Assembly: GCA_947254375.1 (NCBI GenBank) | Contig: CAMYCF010000002.1 | Location: forward strand, 62,001-126,000 | From: an uncultured Mobilibacterium sp. | GTDB taxonomy: Bacteria > Bacillota > Clostridia > Peptostreptococcales > Anaerovoracaceae | Reading direction: 5' to 3' | Length of the DNA: 64,000 nt | Shown: positions 8,063 through 18,056 of the stretch, piece after piece | Position numbering within the stretch: the first letter of the stretch is position 1 | How the letters are laid out: the number at the start of each line of letters is the position of its first letter | Program-made: the position numbers and the translations under genes | The notes under the pieces: generated by a model | The model's database searches: none | What the model was told of the DNA's origin: nothing | The model's input: the letters and a program-made list of their open reading frames with translations, nothing else

Positions 8063-10156
8063 ATGAAAATAGGTAAAAATGTAGTAAAGCACAGATTTAT
8101 TATCCTGGGGGTAGCGCTCTTTCTGCTGATCCCGTCTTTCTTCGGTTACATACACACGAGGATCAATTACGATATGCTCACGTATCTGCCGAAGAACATG
8201 GAGACCATGAAGGGGCAGGAGATCCTCAAGAAAGATTTCGGGAAGGGCGGTTTCACGATCATCGTGACCGAGAACATGAAGAAGTCCGAAGTCAATAAAA
8301 TGGCGAACGATTACAAAAAGATAAAACATGTCGAGTCGGTCGCCAATCTGAACAAAGTTATAGATCCGACCGTGCCGGCCGCGGCGTACCCGAAGTCGAT
8401 AGGCGACAAAAACGCTTCCATGATCGTCGTCTTCTTAGACACGTCGGTATCGGACGAGGGGTCGCTCAACGCGATAAAAGAGATCAGAAAGGTGAGCACA
8501 AAGCATACTTACGTATCCGGGATGAGCGCCTGCGTCCAGGACCTCAAGGCCCTGTGCGAGAAGGAAGAGTCGAAGTACATCCTGATCGCCGTCGCGCTCT
8601 CGCTCATCGCGATGATGCTTCTGCTCGACTCGTATCTGGCTCCGTTCATATTCCTGCTGTGCATAGGCGTAGCGATACTGTACAACATGGGGACCAATAT
8701 AGTGTTCGGCGAGATCTCGTATATCACGAAGGCGATCGCCGCCGTTCTCCAGCTGGGTGTCACGATGGACTATTCGATATTCCTGTGGCACAGCTATGTT
8801 GAGAGGCTCAACCTCGGAGAAGACGAGCTCGATGCAATGGGCAACGCTATCGACGACACGTTCTCGGCGGTAATGGGAAGCTCGATCACGACGATCGCCG
8901 GATTCCTTGCACTTTGCTTCATGACATACACCATGGGTCGCGACCTCGGTATCGTAATGGCAAAGGGAGTCGTCTTCGGAGTCATCTGCAGCGTTACGGT
9001 GCTGCCGGCGATGCTCCTCGCGGTAAGGCACAAGCTCATGAAGTCGAGGCACCATTCGCTTTTACCGGACACGACGAAACTGTCGCACGGGCTGACCTCG
9101 CGCTACGGGATATACATCGCCGTTTTCGCGGTACTGCTTTTACCGGCGATATACGGATATCACCACGTCGACAAGGTCTATGATTTTTCGAAGATTCTGA
9201 ACGGTAAAGAGGGACTGACGGAGCAGCAGGCTCCTTTCTTAAAAGCGAACGAACGCCTGCGCGAAGATTTTAATATAGGAACGACGCACATGATAATAGC
9301 CGACGCAGATCTCGATCGCGATAAAGGCGTGGCTATGAATAAAGAGCTGAACGACGTGACCGGGGTAAGCTCGGTCGTCGGAATGGACAGCTTCGTGGGA
9401 CCGGCGGTTCCGTACGATGTCCTTCCGGACCAGATACGCGACTCTTTCGAGGCGAAAGGTCATAAGCTGATCCTTGTAAACTCGAGTTACAAGGTGTCTA
9501 CGAAGAAGTGCAACGATCAGGTGGGTGAACTCAAGGATGTTTGCGCCAAGTACGATCCGGGCGCCAAGGTCATCGGAGAGGCCGCGGCGACGAAGGACCT
9601 GATAAATCTGACGGACAGAGATTTCAAGGTAGTAAATATAATCTCCATAGCCGCAGTATTCTTCATAATATTCTTCGTGCTGAAGTCGTGGGTACTGCCT
9701 ATAATACTCGTTGCGGTAATCGAGTTCGCGATCTACGTCAACATGGGTATCTGCGGATTCACCGGACTCGACCTTGCGTTCATAGTTCCGGTATGCATAA
9801 GTACCATCCAGCTCGGATCGACTGTCGACTACGCGATACTCCTGTCGACGCGATATAAGACGGAAAGGATGCGGGGGCTGGAGAAGCGGGATGCGATCGT
9901 CACGGCGACGGCGACGTCCATGCCTTCGATAATAACGAGCGCCGTGGTATTCTTTACCGCGACATTCGGAGCGGGTATCTACTCGAACATCGGAATCATC
10001 AGTATACTCACGAACCTCATGGCACGCGGTGCACTTATAAGTATGGCCAGCGTACTGCTCGTACTGCCGTCGCTTCTGATGGCGTTCGATAAGCAGATAT
10101 GCAAGACGACGAGAGGCCTTAAGGATATATATCGTAAAGAACATGCCGCGGCATAA
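8063..10156 (+). CDS. MMPL/RND-family membrane exporter
   Basis: 697 aa with the two-fold RND layout: an N-terminal helix, an extracellular domain, a block of five or six helices (about 175-320), then a second helix, extracellular domain and helix block (about 530-680). GVTMDYSIFLWH near 230 and GSTVDYAILLSTRYK near 590 are the paired charged-helix motifs that carry protons in this family. MMPL proteins move lipids or hydrophobic compounds. The next gene, encoding a secreted heptad-repeat protein, starts 40 bases downstream and probably partners it. The substrate is unknown. Confidence 0.88.
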   Translation: MKIGKNVVKHRFIILGVALFLLIPSFFGYIHTRINYDMLTYLPKNMETMKGQEILKKDFGKGGFTIIVTENMKKSEVNKMANDYKKIKHVESVANLNKVIDPTVPAAAYPKSIGDKNASMIVVFLDTSVSDEGSLNAIKEIRKVSTKHTYVSGMSACVQDLKALCEKEESKYILIAVALSLIAMMLLLDSYLAPFIFLLCIGVAILYNMGTNIVFGEISYITKAIAAVLQLGVTMDYSIFLWHSYVERLNLGEDELDAMGNAIDDTFSAVMGSSITTIAGFLALCFMTYTMGRDLGIVMAKGVVFGVICSVTVLPAMLLAVRHKLMKSRHHSLLPDTTKLSHGLTSRYGIYIAVFAVLLLPAIYGYHHVDKVYDFSKILNGKEGLTEQQAPFLKANERLREDFNIGTTHMIIADADLDRDKGVAMNKELNDVTGVSSVVGMDSFVGPAVPYDVLPDQIRDSFEAKGHKLILVNSSYKVSTKKCNDQVGELKDVCAKYDPGAKVIGEAAATKDLINLTDRDFKVVNIISIAAVFFIIFFVLKSWVLPIILVAVIEFAIYVNMGICGFTGLDLAFIVPVCISTIQLGSTVDYAILLSTRYKTERMRGLEKRDAIVTATATSMPSIITSAVVFFTATFGAGIYSNIGIISILTNLMARGALISMASVLLVLPSLLMAFDKQICKTTRGLKDIYRKEHAAA

Positions 10157-10196
10157 GATCGGCAAAAGTATTTACAGGAAGAAGGAGAGACGCATA

Positions 10197-12092
10197 ATGA
10201 AAAAAGATTTTACGAAGATGAAGGGAAGAAAAGCGCTCGTTCTGGCGCTCATAGTCGGTATGATTTCTTTATTCGCATCCGGACTGACAGCTTTTGCCGG
10301 CACTTCGGGCCAGAAGAAGGTAAAAGAGATCGCGAAGCATAGCGGTACGGACAACAGCGAGACCGTCTATGTCTTCCAGAAAAACGACGGAACATCCTAT
10401 AAAAGGATAGTCAGCGAAAACGAGCAGATCCACGAGACGGGCTACGAAGACGCGACTCTTCCGGTCAACATGAAGGTGGAGTACACTCTCTACGGAAAAG
10501 AGATCAGCGCGAAGGACATCGCCGGAAAGAGCGGCCATGTGACGATACACGTTTCGACCTCGAAAAACATAAGATCGAACGGAGTGTATGTGCCTTTTGT
10601 GGTCATCACGGGATTCATGCTCGATGACGAAGAGTTTTCAAACGTATCGATATCGGGCGGAAAGCTCTTCGATGACGGAACGAAGAACGTGGTCATGGGA
10701 TTCACCTGCCCGGGACTTGCCGAAAGCCTCGGAATAGGCGGCGCTTCTCTGCCGATCGGCGACAGCTTTACGATAGAGGCGGATACGAGCGATTTCAACA
10801 TCGACAACGTATATTCCGTAGTAAGCGCGGAGCCTTTCAAGGATATCAACCTGCAGTCGGTAAATAAGATCGGCGATCTTGAAAGCAAGCTCGATATGCT
10901 CAAGAAGTCAGCGGTACAGCTGCCGGAGGCTACGGCTAAACTGTCCAAAGGCGCGGGAGACCTCTCCGCGGGATCGGCTAAGCTGACGGCTGCGAGCACA
11001 CAGCTCAGCAACGGGACGGAGCAGGCCAAACTCGGGAACATCAAGATGCAGAGCGGACTTGAAGAGCTATACTACAAAAAGCCAACGACGGAATATCCGC
11101 AGGGAAGCGGAACGCTCGTTCTCGGAATGGGCGCAAAAGACCTTGCGGCAGGAACGGGCATGCTCAACGAAAACGTTAAGAACGTGAACATTCCTGAGAT
11201 ATCGCTGACGGATCAACAGAAGCAGGCGATAGGTGCTGCCGCCGCTTCAAATCCGCAGGTAACGGGCATTGCGAATGATCTTTCGAAAGGTATCGCTAAG
11301 AATATGAGCGAGGCTATTAAGAAGGATCTTCAGAAGCAACTCACATCGTCGGAAACGAAGACCCAAATGACGAATGCAATGACGGCCGCAGCGATGCAGA
11401 ATCCGAAGGTGCAGAAACTGGCAACTTTGGTCGGAGAAGGTGAGGTGAAGGAACTGGTAGGCGGTATCGTATCGGGAACTCTCGATGCAACAGCGGCGAA
11501 TATGCAGATCGACTCCGGCAAGATCGAAGCGGGGATCTCGCCTAAATTAACCGAGGCCGTAACAGGTGTCGCTTCCAAATCGGCCGTTGCGGGTGCGCAG
11601 GGCGCAGTCGACGGAATAAATAAAAAGATCAAAGACGACGGCTACGATAAAAAATTAAATGAACTCAAGGCGGCTTCGGCTCAGATCAACGCCGGAGCGA
11701 CCAAGCTGTCAGACGGTCTCGACAAGGTCAACGTAGGTCTTGCCGGCGAGGACGGAAAAGGCGAAGGTAAGGACAACCTTATAGGCGCATCGAAGATGCT
11801 TGCTGCCGCTACGACCAAGATAGCTGATTCGATGAAAGAGTTCAGCGCAAAGCAGGCCGAATTCGACAAGGGAGTAAATCAGCTTGCAAGCGGTGCAAAA
11901 CTGCTCGACAGCACGGTAACTTCCGCGATCGATAAGGTAAAGACGGAGCTCGGCTCGCTCAACGTAAGCGGCATCGCGAACGCGGTAAAGAACAGCCGCG
12001 CACTCGGTTCCGCAGCAGCGGGTTACAACAGCTTCGGCGGCAAAGGCTCTTATGACACCGTCACCTTCATTTACAAGATGGATGAGGTATAG
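10197..12092 (+). CDS. Secreted Leu-x-x-Gly heptad-repeat protein (YhgE-like)
   Basis: 631 aa with a clear signal peptide (KGRKALVLALIVGMISLFASGLTAFAG, cleavage near residue 36, given here in outline). The middle and C-terminal parts contain long amphipathic helices with L..G.x.L repeats (LSKGAGDLSAGSAKL and LASGAKLLDS are examples), as in YhgE/Pip-type proteins. No C-terminal membrane segment or sortase motif is seen, so it may be free or held by the MMPL exporter encoded just upstream. The ATG at 10197 is chosen for its GAAGGAG site; an earlier in-frame ATG at 10143 would overlap the exporter gene and spoil the signal peptide. Confidence 0.8.
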   Translation: MKKDFTKMKGRKALVLALIVGMISLFASGLTAFAGTSGQKKVKEIAKHSGTDNSETVYVFQKNDGTSYKRIVSENEQIHETGYEDATLPVNMKVEYTLYGKEISAKDIAGKSGHVTIHVSTSKNIRSNGVYVPFVVITGFMLDDEEFSNVSISGGKLFDDGTKNVVMGFTCPGLAESLGIGGASLPIGDSFTIEADTSDFNIDNVYSVVSAEPFKDINLQSVNKIGDLESKLDMLKKSAVQLPEATAKLSKGAGDLSAGSAKLTAASTQLSNGTEQAKLGNIKMQSGLEELYYKKPTTEYPQGSGTLVLGMGAKDLAAGTGMLNENVKNVNIPEISLTDQQKQAIGAAAASNPQVTGIANDLSKGIAKNMSEAIKKDLQKQLTSSETKTQMTNAMTAAAMQNPKVQKLATLVGEGEVKELVGGIVSGTLDATAANMQIDSGKIEAGISPKLTEAVTGVASKSAVAGAQGAVDGINKKIKDDGYDKKLNELKAASAQINAGATKLSDGLDKVNVGLAGEDGKGEGKDNLIGASKMLAAATTKIADSMKEFSAKQAEFDKGVNQLASGAKLLDSTVTSAIDKVKTELGSLNVSGIANAVKNSRALGSAAAGYNSFGGKGSYDTVTFIYKMDEV

Positions 12093-12144
12093 GCAAAATA
12101 GCCGCACCGAAAAACGGAGCTATAGAATTTTAAAGCGGATAAGA

Positions 12145-12192
12145 CGACCTTCCTGAGCGGAGCGAAAGCAAAGCGGCGGGAGGCCGTTTTTT
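12145..12192 (+). terminator. Terminator after the heptad-repeat gene
   Basis: CGACCTTCC (12145-12153) pairs, with one mismatch, with GGGAGGCCG (12178-12186), followed by TTTTTT. Confidence 0.7.
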
Positions 12193-12258
12193 ATGCCGAT
12201 TGAAAAACGCAAAGTTCTATATTATAATTTTAAAATCAACGAAAAAGACGGGAACATT

Positions 12259-14067
12259 ATGACATATCAGGATAAAATCAGAAATTTCAGCATAATCGCT
12301 CATATAGATCACGGCAAATCGACGCTCGCCGACAGGCTGATCGAAAAGACGGGCCTCGTCGACCCGCGCCTCATGAAGTCGCAGTATCTCGACAACATGG
12401 ATATCGAGAGGGAACGCGGTATCACGATCAAGCTCCAGACGACGCGCCTTTCGTACAAGGCGGCGGACGGCGAAACGTATATCCTTAACCTCATAGACAC
12501 ACCGGGACATGTCGACTTCAACTACGAAGTTTCGAGGTCGCTCGCGGCGTGTGAAGGTGCGATACTCGTCGTCGACGCGACTCAGGGAGTAGAAGCTCAG
12601 ACGCTGGGTAACGTGTATCTCGCACTCGACGAAGACCTCGAGATCGTTCCGGTCCTCAATAAAATGGATCTCGACAGCGCAAGGCCTCAGGAGGCGAAGC
12701 AGGAGATCGAAGACATAATCGGTATCGAAGCGCAGGACGCACCGGAGATATCGGCAAAGACGGGCATGGGGATAGATGAGATGCTCGAAAGGCTCGTCCG
12801 CGACATACCCGCCCCGACAGGCGATCCGGACGGCAGGCTCAAAGCCCTCATCTTCGATTCGTACTACGATAGCTACAAAGGCGTCGTCATATATACGAGG
12901 GTGTTCGACGGCACGGTCCGCAAGGGCGACATGATCCGCATGATGAACACCGGCAAAGAATACGAGGTGGCCGAAGTCGGATACTGCATACCGGGCATGG
13001 TCGTCGCCGACAAACTGATGGCGGGCGAAGTAGGTTACATATGTGCGGCGATAAAACAGGTCGCCGATGCCCGCGTCGGTGATACCATTACGAACGCTGC
13101 GGCTCCTACCGATAAGCCGTTAAAAGGCTACAAAAAAGCGCAGTCGATGGTCTACTGCGGCATCTATCCCGCCGAAGGCGAGAAGTATGAGAACGTCAAA
13201 GACGCCCTCGAAAAGCTGCAGGTCAATGACGCCGCGTTCAATTTCGAGCCGGAGAACTCCGTAGCCCTGGGCTTCGGCTACAGGTGCGGCTTCCTCGGGC
13301 TTCTCCACATGGACGTCATCGTTGAGAGGCTGGAACGCGAATTCGACCTCGACGTGATAACGACGCTCCCGAGCGTAATATACAAAGTCGTGATGAAAGA
13401 CGGCAGCGAAGTCATGATCCAGAACCCGAGCAACATGCCGGGGCCGAACGAGATCGACAGGATCGAAGAGCCGATCGTAAAAGCGACGATCATGACGCCG
13501 AACGAATACGTCGGCAGCATAATGAGCATCTGCCAGAACAGGCGCGGTAAAATGGTGCACATGGAGTACATCACCGAGACGAGGGTGCAGCTCGAGTACG
13601 AGATGCCGCTCAACGAGGTCATATACGACTTTTTCGATGCGCTCAAATCGAAGACGCGCGGCTATGCATCGCTCGACTACGAATTCCTCAAATATCAGCC
13701 GGGCAAGCTGGTTAAGCTCGACATCCTGCTGAACAAAGAGATAATCGACGCCTTCAGCTCGATAGTCCCTGAGCAGAGCGCTTATTACAAGGGCCGCGCG
13801 ATGTGCGCGAAGCTGAAGAAGATCATTCCTATGGCGCAGTTCGAGATACCGATCCAGGCGGCAGTAGGACAGAAGATAATCGCCCGCGAAACGGTAAAGG
13901 CGTACAGGAAGGACGTCATAGCCAAGTGCTACGGAGGAGATATATCGAGGAAGAAGAAACTCCTCGAGAAGCAGAAAGAGGGTAAAAAGCGAATGAGGAA
14001 GTTCGGCAAAGTCGAAGTCCCGCAGGAAGCTTTTACCGAAGTCCTGAAATTCGACGACGAGACGTGA
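12259..14067 (+). CDS. lepA: Elongation factor 4 (LepA) GTPase
   Basis: 602 aa, normal for EF4. The G domain starts with AHIDHGKST (G1, near residues 13-21), has RGITIK (G2), DTPGH (G3) and NKMD (G4); EF-G-like domains follow and the LepA-specific basic C-terminus contains [20 protein letters not shown]. It acts on ribosomes during translation, helping with stalled or mis-translocated complexes. The ATG at 12259 gives the family N-terminus; an in-frame ATG at 12193 would add an atypical leader. hemW follows after 4 bases, the conserved lepA-hemW order of Bacillota. Confidence 0.96.
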   Translation: MTYQDKIRNFSIIAHIDHGKSTLADRLIEKTGLVDPRLMKSQYLDNMDIERERGITIKLQTTRLSYKAADGETYILNLIDTPGHVDFNYEVSRSLAACEGAILVVDATQGVEAQTLGNVYLALDEDLEIVPVLNKMDLDSARPQEAKQEIEDIIGIEAQDAPEISAKTGMGIDEMLERLVRDIPAPTGDPDGRLKALIFDSYYDSYKGVVIYTRVFDGTVRKGDMIRMMNTGKEYEVAEVGYCIPGMVVADKLMAGEVGYICAAIKQVADARVGDTITNAAAPTDKPLKGYKKAQSMVYCGIYPAEGEKYENVKDALEKLQVNDAAFNFEPENSVALGFGYRCGFLGLLHMDVIVERLEREFDLDVITTLPSVIYKVVMKDGSEVMIQNPSNMPGPNEIDRIEEPIVKATIMTPNEYVGSIMSICQNRRGKMVHMEYITETRVQLEYEMPLNEVIYDFFDALKSKTRGYASLDYEFLKYQPGKLVKLDILLNKEIIDAFSSIVPEQSAYYKGRAMCAKLKKIIPMAQFEIPIQAAVGQKIIARETVKAYRKDVIAKCYGGDISRKKKLLEKQKEGKKRMRKFGKVEVPQEAFTEVLKFDDET

Positions 14068-14071
14068 TGAT

Positions 14072-15253
14072 ATGAAGCGGACGAAAGCCATGAACACGGC
14101 GCGGACGAAAGCCGGGATCTACATCCACATACCTTTTTGCGTAAAGAAATGCGATTACTGCGCATTTCTTTCTTTTGCTCCGGACGATGAAATGCACCGG
14201 CGGTATTCGGATGCCCTGGTAAAAGAAACGGAACTCAGGCGCGGTGAGGCGGGCGAAGCCGACACGGTATATTTCGGCGGCGGTACGCCGTCACTTCTCG
14301 AGCCTTCTGAGACTGAGAGGATCCTTGACGCCGTGGTAAAAAACAACAGCGTTTCCGCCGGCGCCGAGATAACGATAGAAGCAAATCCGGCGACACTCTC
14401 CTCAGAAAAGCTCAGAGCGTATAGGTCGATGGGGATAAACAGGTTGTCGATCGGTGTCCAGAGCATGGACGACGGAAGGCTGAAAGCGCTCGGCAGGATA
14501 CACGACGCAGAGGCTGTGACCCGCGATATCGAAGCGGCGCGCGGGGCAGGATTCGATAATATTTCCGCCGATATAATTTTCTCGATACCGGGGTCAGAGG
14601 CCGAAGATGCGCTTTCGGATCTTCGAAGGGTCATCGACCTCGGACCGGATCACATTTCTTTTTACGGTCTGCAGCTTGAAGAGGGGACACCTTTTTTCGA
14701 GAGATTCGAATGCGGCGCCCTTAAAGAGGTCGACGACGAAACGGACCGCGAGAGCTACCGGCTGGGATGCGAACTTCTCGAGCGGTTTGGATATGAACAC
14801 TACGAGATCTCCAATTTTGCGCTGCCGGGGAAAAGGTCGCGCCACAATTCGAAGTACTGGGACATGTCGGAGTATCTGGGACTCGGACTCGGAGCGTCAT
14901 CTTTTATAAAAGGGAGCTCGCCGTACGGCGTCCGCATCGTGAACGAAGGCGACCCCGAAAAATATATCGAAATGACGGGACGCGGAGAAAAACATTTTGC
15001 GGAGATGCACGAAAACACGGAACGGGACTATGTTTCCGAAGCGATGTTCACGGGTCTTCGCCGAAAGGAAGGGGTGGACCTTCGCGATATCTTTGAGGAA
15101 GGGAGAGCCGGATTCGAGGCATACTTCAGCGACGTGCTTCCTGAGATCGAAAGTTTCTGCGAAACGGGCCATCTGCACCTGTCGGATGACCGAATATGCC
15201 TCACTGCGAAGGGGATAGATATAAGCAACAGGATAATGGCGCTGTTCGTATAA
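14072..15253 (+). CDS. hemW: HemW-like radical SAM haem chaperone
   Basis: 393 aa. The radical SAM cluster motif CVKKCDYC lies near residues 22-29, followed by YFGGGTPS, IEANP and GVQSMDDG, all typical of HemW. Members were once called oxygen-independent coproporphyrinogen oxidase but bind and deliver haem; true HemN features are lacking. It sits directly after lepA as in most Bacillota. The terminator at 15272 ends the operon, so the usual following hrcA-grpE-dnaK heat-shock genes are not here. Confidence 0.88.
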   Translation: MKRTKAMNTARTKAGIYIHIPFCVKKCDYCAFLSFAPDDEMHRRYSDALVKETELRRGEAGEADTVYFGGGTPSLLEPSETERILDAVVKNNSVSAGAEITIEANPATLSSEKLRAYRSMGINRLSIGVQSMDDGRLKALGRIHDAEAVTRDIEAARGAGFDNISADIIFSIPGSEAEDALSDLRRVIDLGPDHISFYGLQLEEGTPFFERFECGALKEVDDETDRESYRLGCELLERFGYEHYEISNFALPGKRSRHNSKYWDMSEYLGLGLGASSFIKGSSPYGVRIVNEGDPEKYIEMTGRGEKHFAEMHENTERDYVSEAMFTGLRRKEGVDLRDIFEEGRAGFEAYFSDVLPEIESFCETGHLHLSDDRICLTAKGIDISNRIMALFV

Positions 15254-15271
15254 GATCTTTTGCAGAAAAAT

Positions 15272-15302
15272 GCCGCCCCTTAACGGAGCGGCTTTTACTT
15301 TT
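15272..15302. terminator. Terminator between hemW and the convergent XRE gene
   Basis: GCCGCCCC (15272-15279) pairs with GGAGCGGC (15285-15292), one mismatch, followed by TTTTACTTTT. Confidence 0.75.
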
Positions 15303-15354
15303 AATTATGCGATAGCTACTTGTTTTTGCCGTGCGTCGTTATTTTGTGCGGGCA

Positions 15355-16332
15355 TCAGCTGTTTTTACGCATACATACGAGCGTTCTCAGCGGCTTGTAG
15401 GCCACCGCCGCTATTACCCAGATCACCCAGTTGTATGTCCTCATGCCGAGCGGGAAAAATGCGATGAAGTAGATTATGAGCACCGCTGCCCAATATACCT
15501 GCGTGAATACCGATTTTTTCGGCGCACCCTTCGCCTTGGCTTCGGGTGTGTAGCGACCTTCCTGAAGAAGGATGTTGAATCCTGCCGTGATGGTGCCGCA
15601 GTACGATACGAGGAACGTTCCAAGCGCCACGAGCGCCAACAGGATCGAGACCGAAAAGTCGTAAACTATATCGCTGTTCGGCAGAAATGCGCTCGAGAGA
15701 AAGAGGGGAACGGGCGACAGTATGAACAGCGCGATCCCCGCCGCATTGAGGTGGGAGCGCCGTTTCGAAAAGCGGTCTTTTTCCCTTTTTACGATGCCGC
15801 TCACGCCGTATTCAGTGTCGAATTCGCATTTGCTCAGGAATTTATACTCCGCAGCCTTGTGGTCTTCGATCACGAGCAGCACGGTAGCTATCGCGACGAT
15901 GACGAAAAGCAGGCAGGTGCCTACAGTAGCGGCCGGGCCTTCCGAGATACGAAATGCCTTTGATGTGCCGGCGGCGTCGAACATGAAGATCGCTATCGGC
16001 GACACGATGAAAAGGGCGATGGCGAGCGAGATCTTTTTCGCGGTCTCCGTGCGGAACTGAAGGAAGGCGTTCGCCTTTTCGACAGTTACTTTTCTGAGCG
16101 GCGTATCGTCGGTCTCTATAGGTTCGACGACTTCCATGTCGTCCTTAAGAAGGTAGTCCGTGCTCACGCCGAAAAGCTGCGAGAGCTGAAGGATCTTATC
16201 GATGCTCGGCACCGCCTGCGCGCTTTCCCATTTCGAGACGGACTGGCGGGAAACATCCATTTTATCGGCCAATTCTTCCTGCGACCAGCCGTTCTTTTTT
16301 CTTAGGTCTATAAGTTTGTCTGCAAAAATCAT
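15355..16332 (-). CDS. XRE-family regulator fused to a membrane domain
   Basis: 325 aa. Residues 5-60 form a Cro/C1-type helix-turn-helix (WSQEELADKMDVSRQSVSKWE). The rest, from about 95, holds six likely membrane segments separated by short loops, so the DNA-binding head is tethered to the membrane. Such fusions are frequent in Clostridia, often sensing the envelope or controlling a neighbouring transporter; no target is evident. It follows the leftward nitrogenase-like operon in the same direction, 110 bases after the TM1266-like gene, but a hairpin in the gap argues for separate transcription. Confidence 0.82.
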   Translation of the reverse strand: MIFADKLIDLRKKNGWSQEELADKMDVSRQSVSKWESAQAVPSIDKILQLSQLFGVSTDYLLKDDMEVVEPIETDDTPLRKVTVEKANAFLQFRTETAKKISLAIALFIVSPIAIFMFDAAGTSKAFRISEGPAATVGTCLLFVIVAIATVLLVIEDHKAAEYKFLSKCEFDTEYGVSGIVKREKDRFSKRRSHLNAAGIALFILSPVPLFLSSAFLPNSDIVYDFSVSILLALVALGTFLVSYCGTITAGFNILLQEGRYTPEAKAKGAPKKSVFTQVYWAAVLIIYFIAFFPLGMRTYNWVIWVIAAVAYKPLRTLVCMRKNS

Positions 16333-16441
16333 TTTTTAGGTCCTCCTTTGGTAATGAACCGGTTCTGCGATGATTCTAGCATCGGGGCCGGTTGCACACT
16401 ACCAAGTTCGGCCGGCATTTTACGCAACTCTCGGTTGCAAA

Positions 16442-16690
16442 TCACACGTTCGAGTACGTGACCTTGATGCTCACGCCTTCGATCCTGCCGATCTTTCCGG
16501 CAAGGGCGCTGATCTGATCCTGCGGCGCATCGATTATGACGCCGATTATGTTTATGCCGCGCTCGCGGTACGGTATCCCCATTCGCCCGACGATATACTT
16601 GCCGTATTCGTGCAAAAGATGGTTGATCTCCGCGACATTTTCGTCGCTCTCAACTATTATACCCATTACCGCCACTCTTGTCTTTTCCAT
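16442..16690 (-). CDS. TM1266-type iron-only hydrogenase system regulator
   Basis: 82 aa. The sequence (VAVMGIIVES, then LLHEYGKYIVGRMGIPYRERG, VIIDAPQDQISALAGKIG and IEGVSIKVTYS, quoted in parts) matches the small ACT/NikR-C-like family named for Thermotoga TM1266. That family is normally encoded with [FeFe]-hydrogenase maturation genes hydE/F/G; its biochemical role is unknown. Here it is the last gene of a nitrogenase-like operon, 16 bases after the NifK-like stop, with no hyd genes in the window. This placement links the cassette to iron cofactor biology. The family call is strong, the function open. Confidence 0.85.
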   Translation of the reverse strand: MEKTRVAVMGIIVESDENVAEINHLLHEYGKYIVGRMGIPYRERGINIIGVIIDAPQDQISALAGKIGRIEGVSIKVTYSNV

Positions 16691-16706
16691 TTATAAATAC
16701 CTCCGT

Positions 16707-18056
16707 TCAGTACTTCGGCTTTTTCGCGAACGGCTCGTTGTGCACCCAAATGTCGTTGTGCGCTATCTCCTCCTCGTGTGAAAGAAGATACTTCATCCGC
16801 TCCGCAAAATCGCCGCCGGTAAATACCGGTATGTGGCTCCGATACATCCTGCCGGAATACGCCTCGTGCGGGAAGTCGACGAATCTCACGTGCCTGTCGT
16901 AAGGGAGGACCCTTCGGTAGATCGGGTCCGCGATGACCGTGTCCGCGCCCGCAAAACACGCTTCGATCTCTTCCTCCTCGTGGCTCATGACGTCGCCGCT
17001 CATCAGCAGCTGACATTCCTTTTCGGTAGGACAGACAATGTGGACGTCTTCCGTTCCGAAGTCTTTTTCGAGAAAATACCGGAGGCTTGCGGCGAATACG
17101 GGTTCTCCGACGATAAAAGTCCCGGAGGTCCCCCGCTGTTCAACGCTGAAAGTTTTCAGGAGGGCGTTGTAGTCTTCAGGTTCCGATAAAAGTTTTTCGT
17201 CCAAATCTTTTACCGCGATCGAGCGGCAGCGGCCGTCCTCTATAGATTTTTTTACCGTCTCGATAAAAGCGTCTCCCGACTTTTTAGCGATCGGGATCCC
17301 GATGACGTACGGCATGCCGTACCTTTCGCGGAGGAGCTTTGCGGTCTCAAGGCCGGTCGACGATACGACGACGTTGACATCCGATGCGCCCATTTGCGCG
17401 ATCTCCTCGAGCGAGTACCCCATGGCCATGGCGCAGTCGACGCGGAGGCCCGCTTTTTCAAACCGATCTTCGAGGGCTTCGACGTTGCCGACGATCGAAA
17501 AATCGAGAGGCGTCACGCCGAGCAGATTGACACCGTATTTACCGGATGTTTCAGATTTGCCGTCGGCTTCCGATCTGTCGAACAGCTCCGATATGCGCGG
17601 CGGCCTTTCGGCGGGGCAGAAGCGTTCCGCGATTTTTCTGAAGGCCTCTCCCGCACCGATGACGTAGGACTTCACGGCGTCGGTCGTAAAACCGAACGAC
17701 GGTATCCCCGTCCGCTTTTCTATTATCTTTGCGATGCCCTTCATATCGGTGGACATGAAGAGCGGTATGAAGCCGGCGCTGACCGAGATGAACTTCGGGT
17801 GCATTTCTTCTGCGGCTTCGCATATGTCGTTTATGAGCTTCTCGTCGTTCCCGAGGATAACGTCGTTTTCGACGAGCCCGGAAATGTAGAGCATGCTGTC
17901 CATGGTGTACCAGCGCGGTTCATCGTGCGTGTTATACGTCGAGTTGCAGCCGGACGCGTCGTGCATCACGACGAGGCCCCCGAGTTCGTAGAGGGCGGAA
18001 TTGATGCCGAAGAGGTCGGCGGAATATGTCGCGAGGACCCTTACTACCTGTTTCAT
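16707..18056 (-). CDS. Nitrogenase component 1-like subunit, NifK/NifN type (cassette 1)
   Basis: 449 aa of the nitrogenase component 1 (oxidoreductase) fold, second subunit. Near the N-terminus a single cysteine, C37, sits in DASGCNSTYNTHDEPRW, where NifK/BchB-type proteins place a cluster ligand or its substitute. The DEPRW motif and the later VVVSSTGLETAKLLRERYG region are shared with the cassette 2 paralogue at 23135. Start ATG at 18056 overlaps the previous stop as ATGA, so the pair is translationally coupled and should form a heterodimer or heterotetramer. The substrate is unknown; lack of other nif genes argues against dinitrogen fixation. Classic NifK is longer (over 500 aa). Confidence 0.8.
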   Translation of the reverse strand: MKQVVRVLATYSADLFGINSALYELGGLVVMHDASGCNSTYNTHDEPRWYTMDSMLYISGLVENDVILGNDEKLINDICEAAEEMHPKFISVSAGFIPLFMSTDMKGIAKIIEKRTGIPSFGFTTDAVKSYVIGAGEAFRKIAERFCPAERPPRISELFDRSEADGKSETSGKYGVNLLGVTPLDFSIVGNVEALEDRFEKAGLRVDCAMAMGYSLEEIAQMGASDVNVVVSSTGLETAKLLRERYGMPYVIGIPIAKKSGDAFIETVKKSIEDGRCRSIAVKDLDEKLLSEPEDYNALLKTFSVEQRGTSGTFIVGEPVFAASLRYFLEKDFGTEDVHIVCPTEKECQLLMSGDVMSHEEEEIEACFAGADTVIADPIYRRVLPYDRHVRFVDFPHEAYSGRMYRSHIPVFTGGDFAERMKYLLSHEEEIAHNDIWVHNEPFAKKPKY

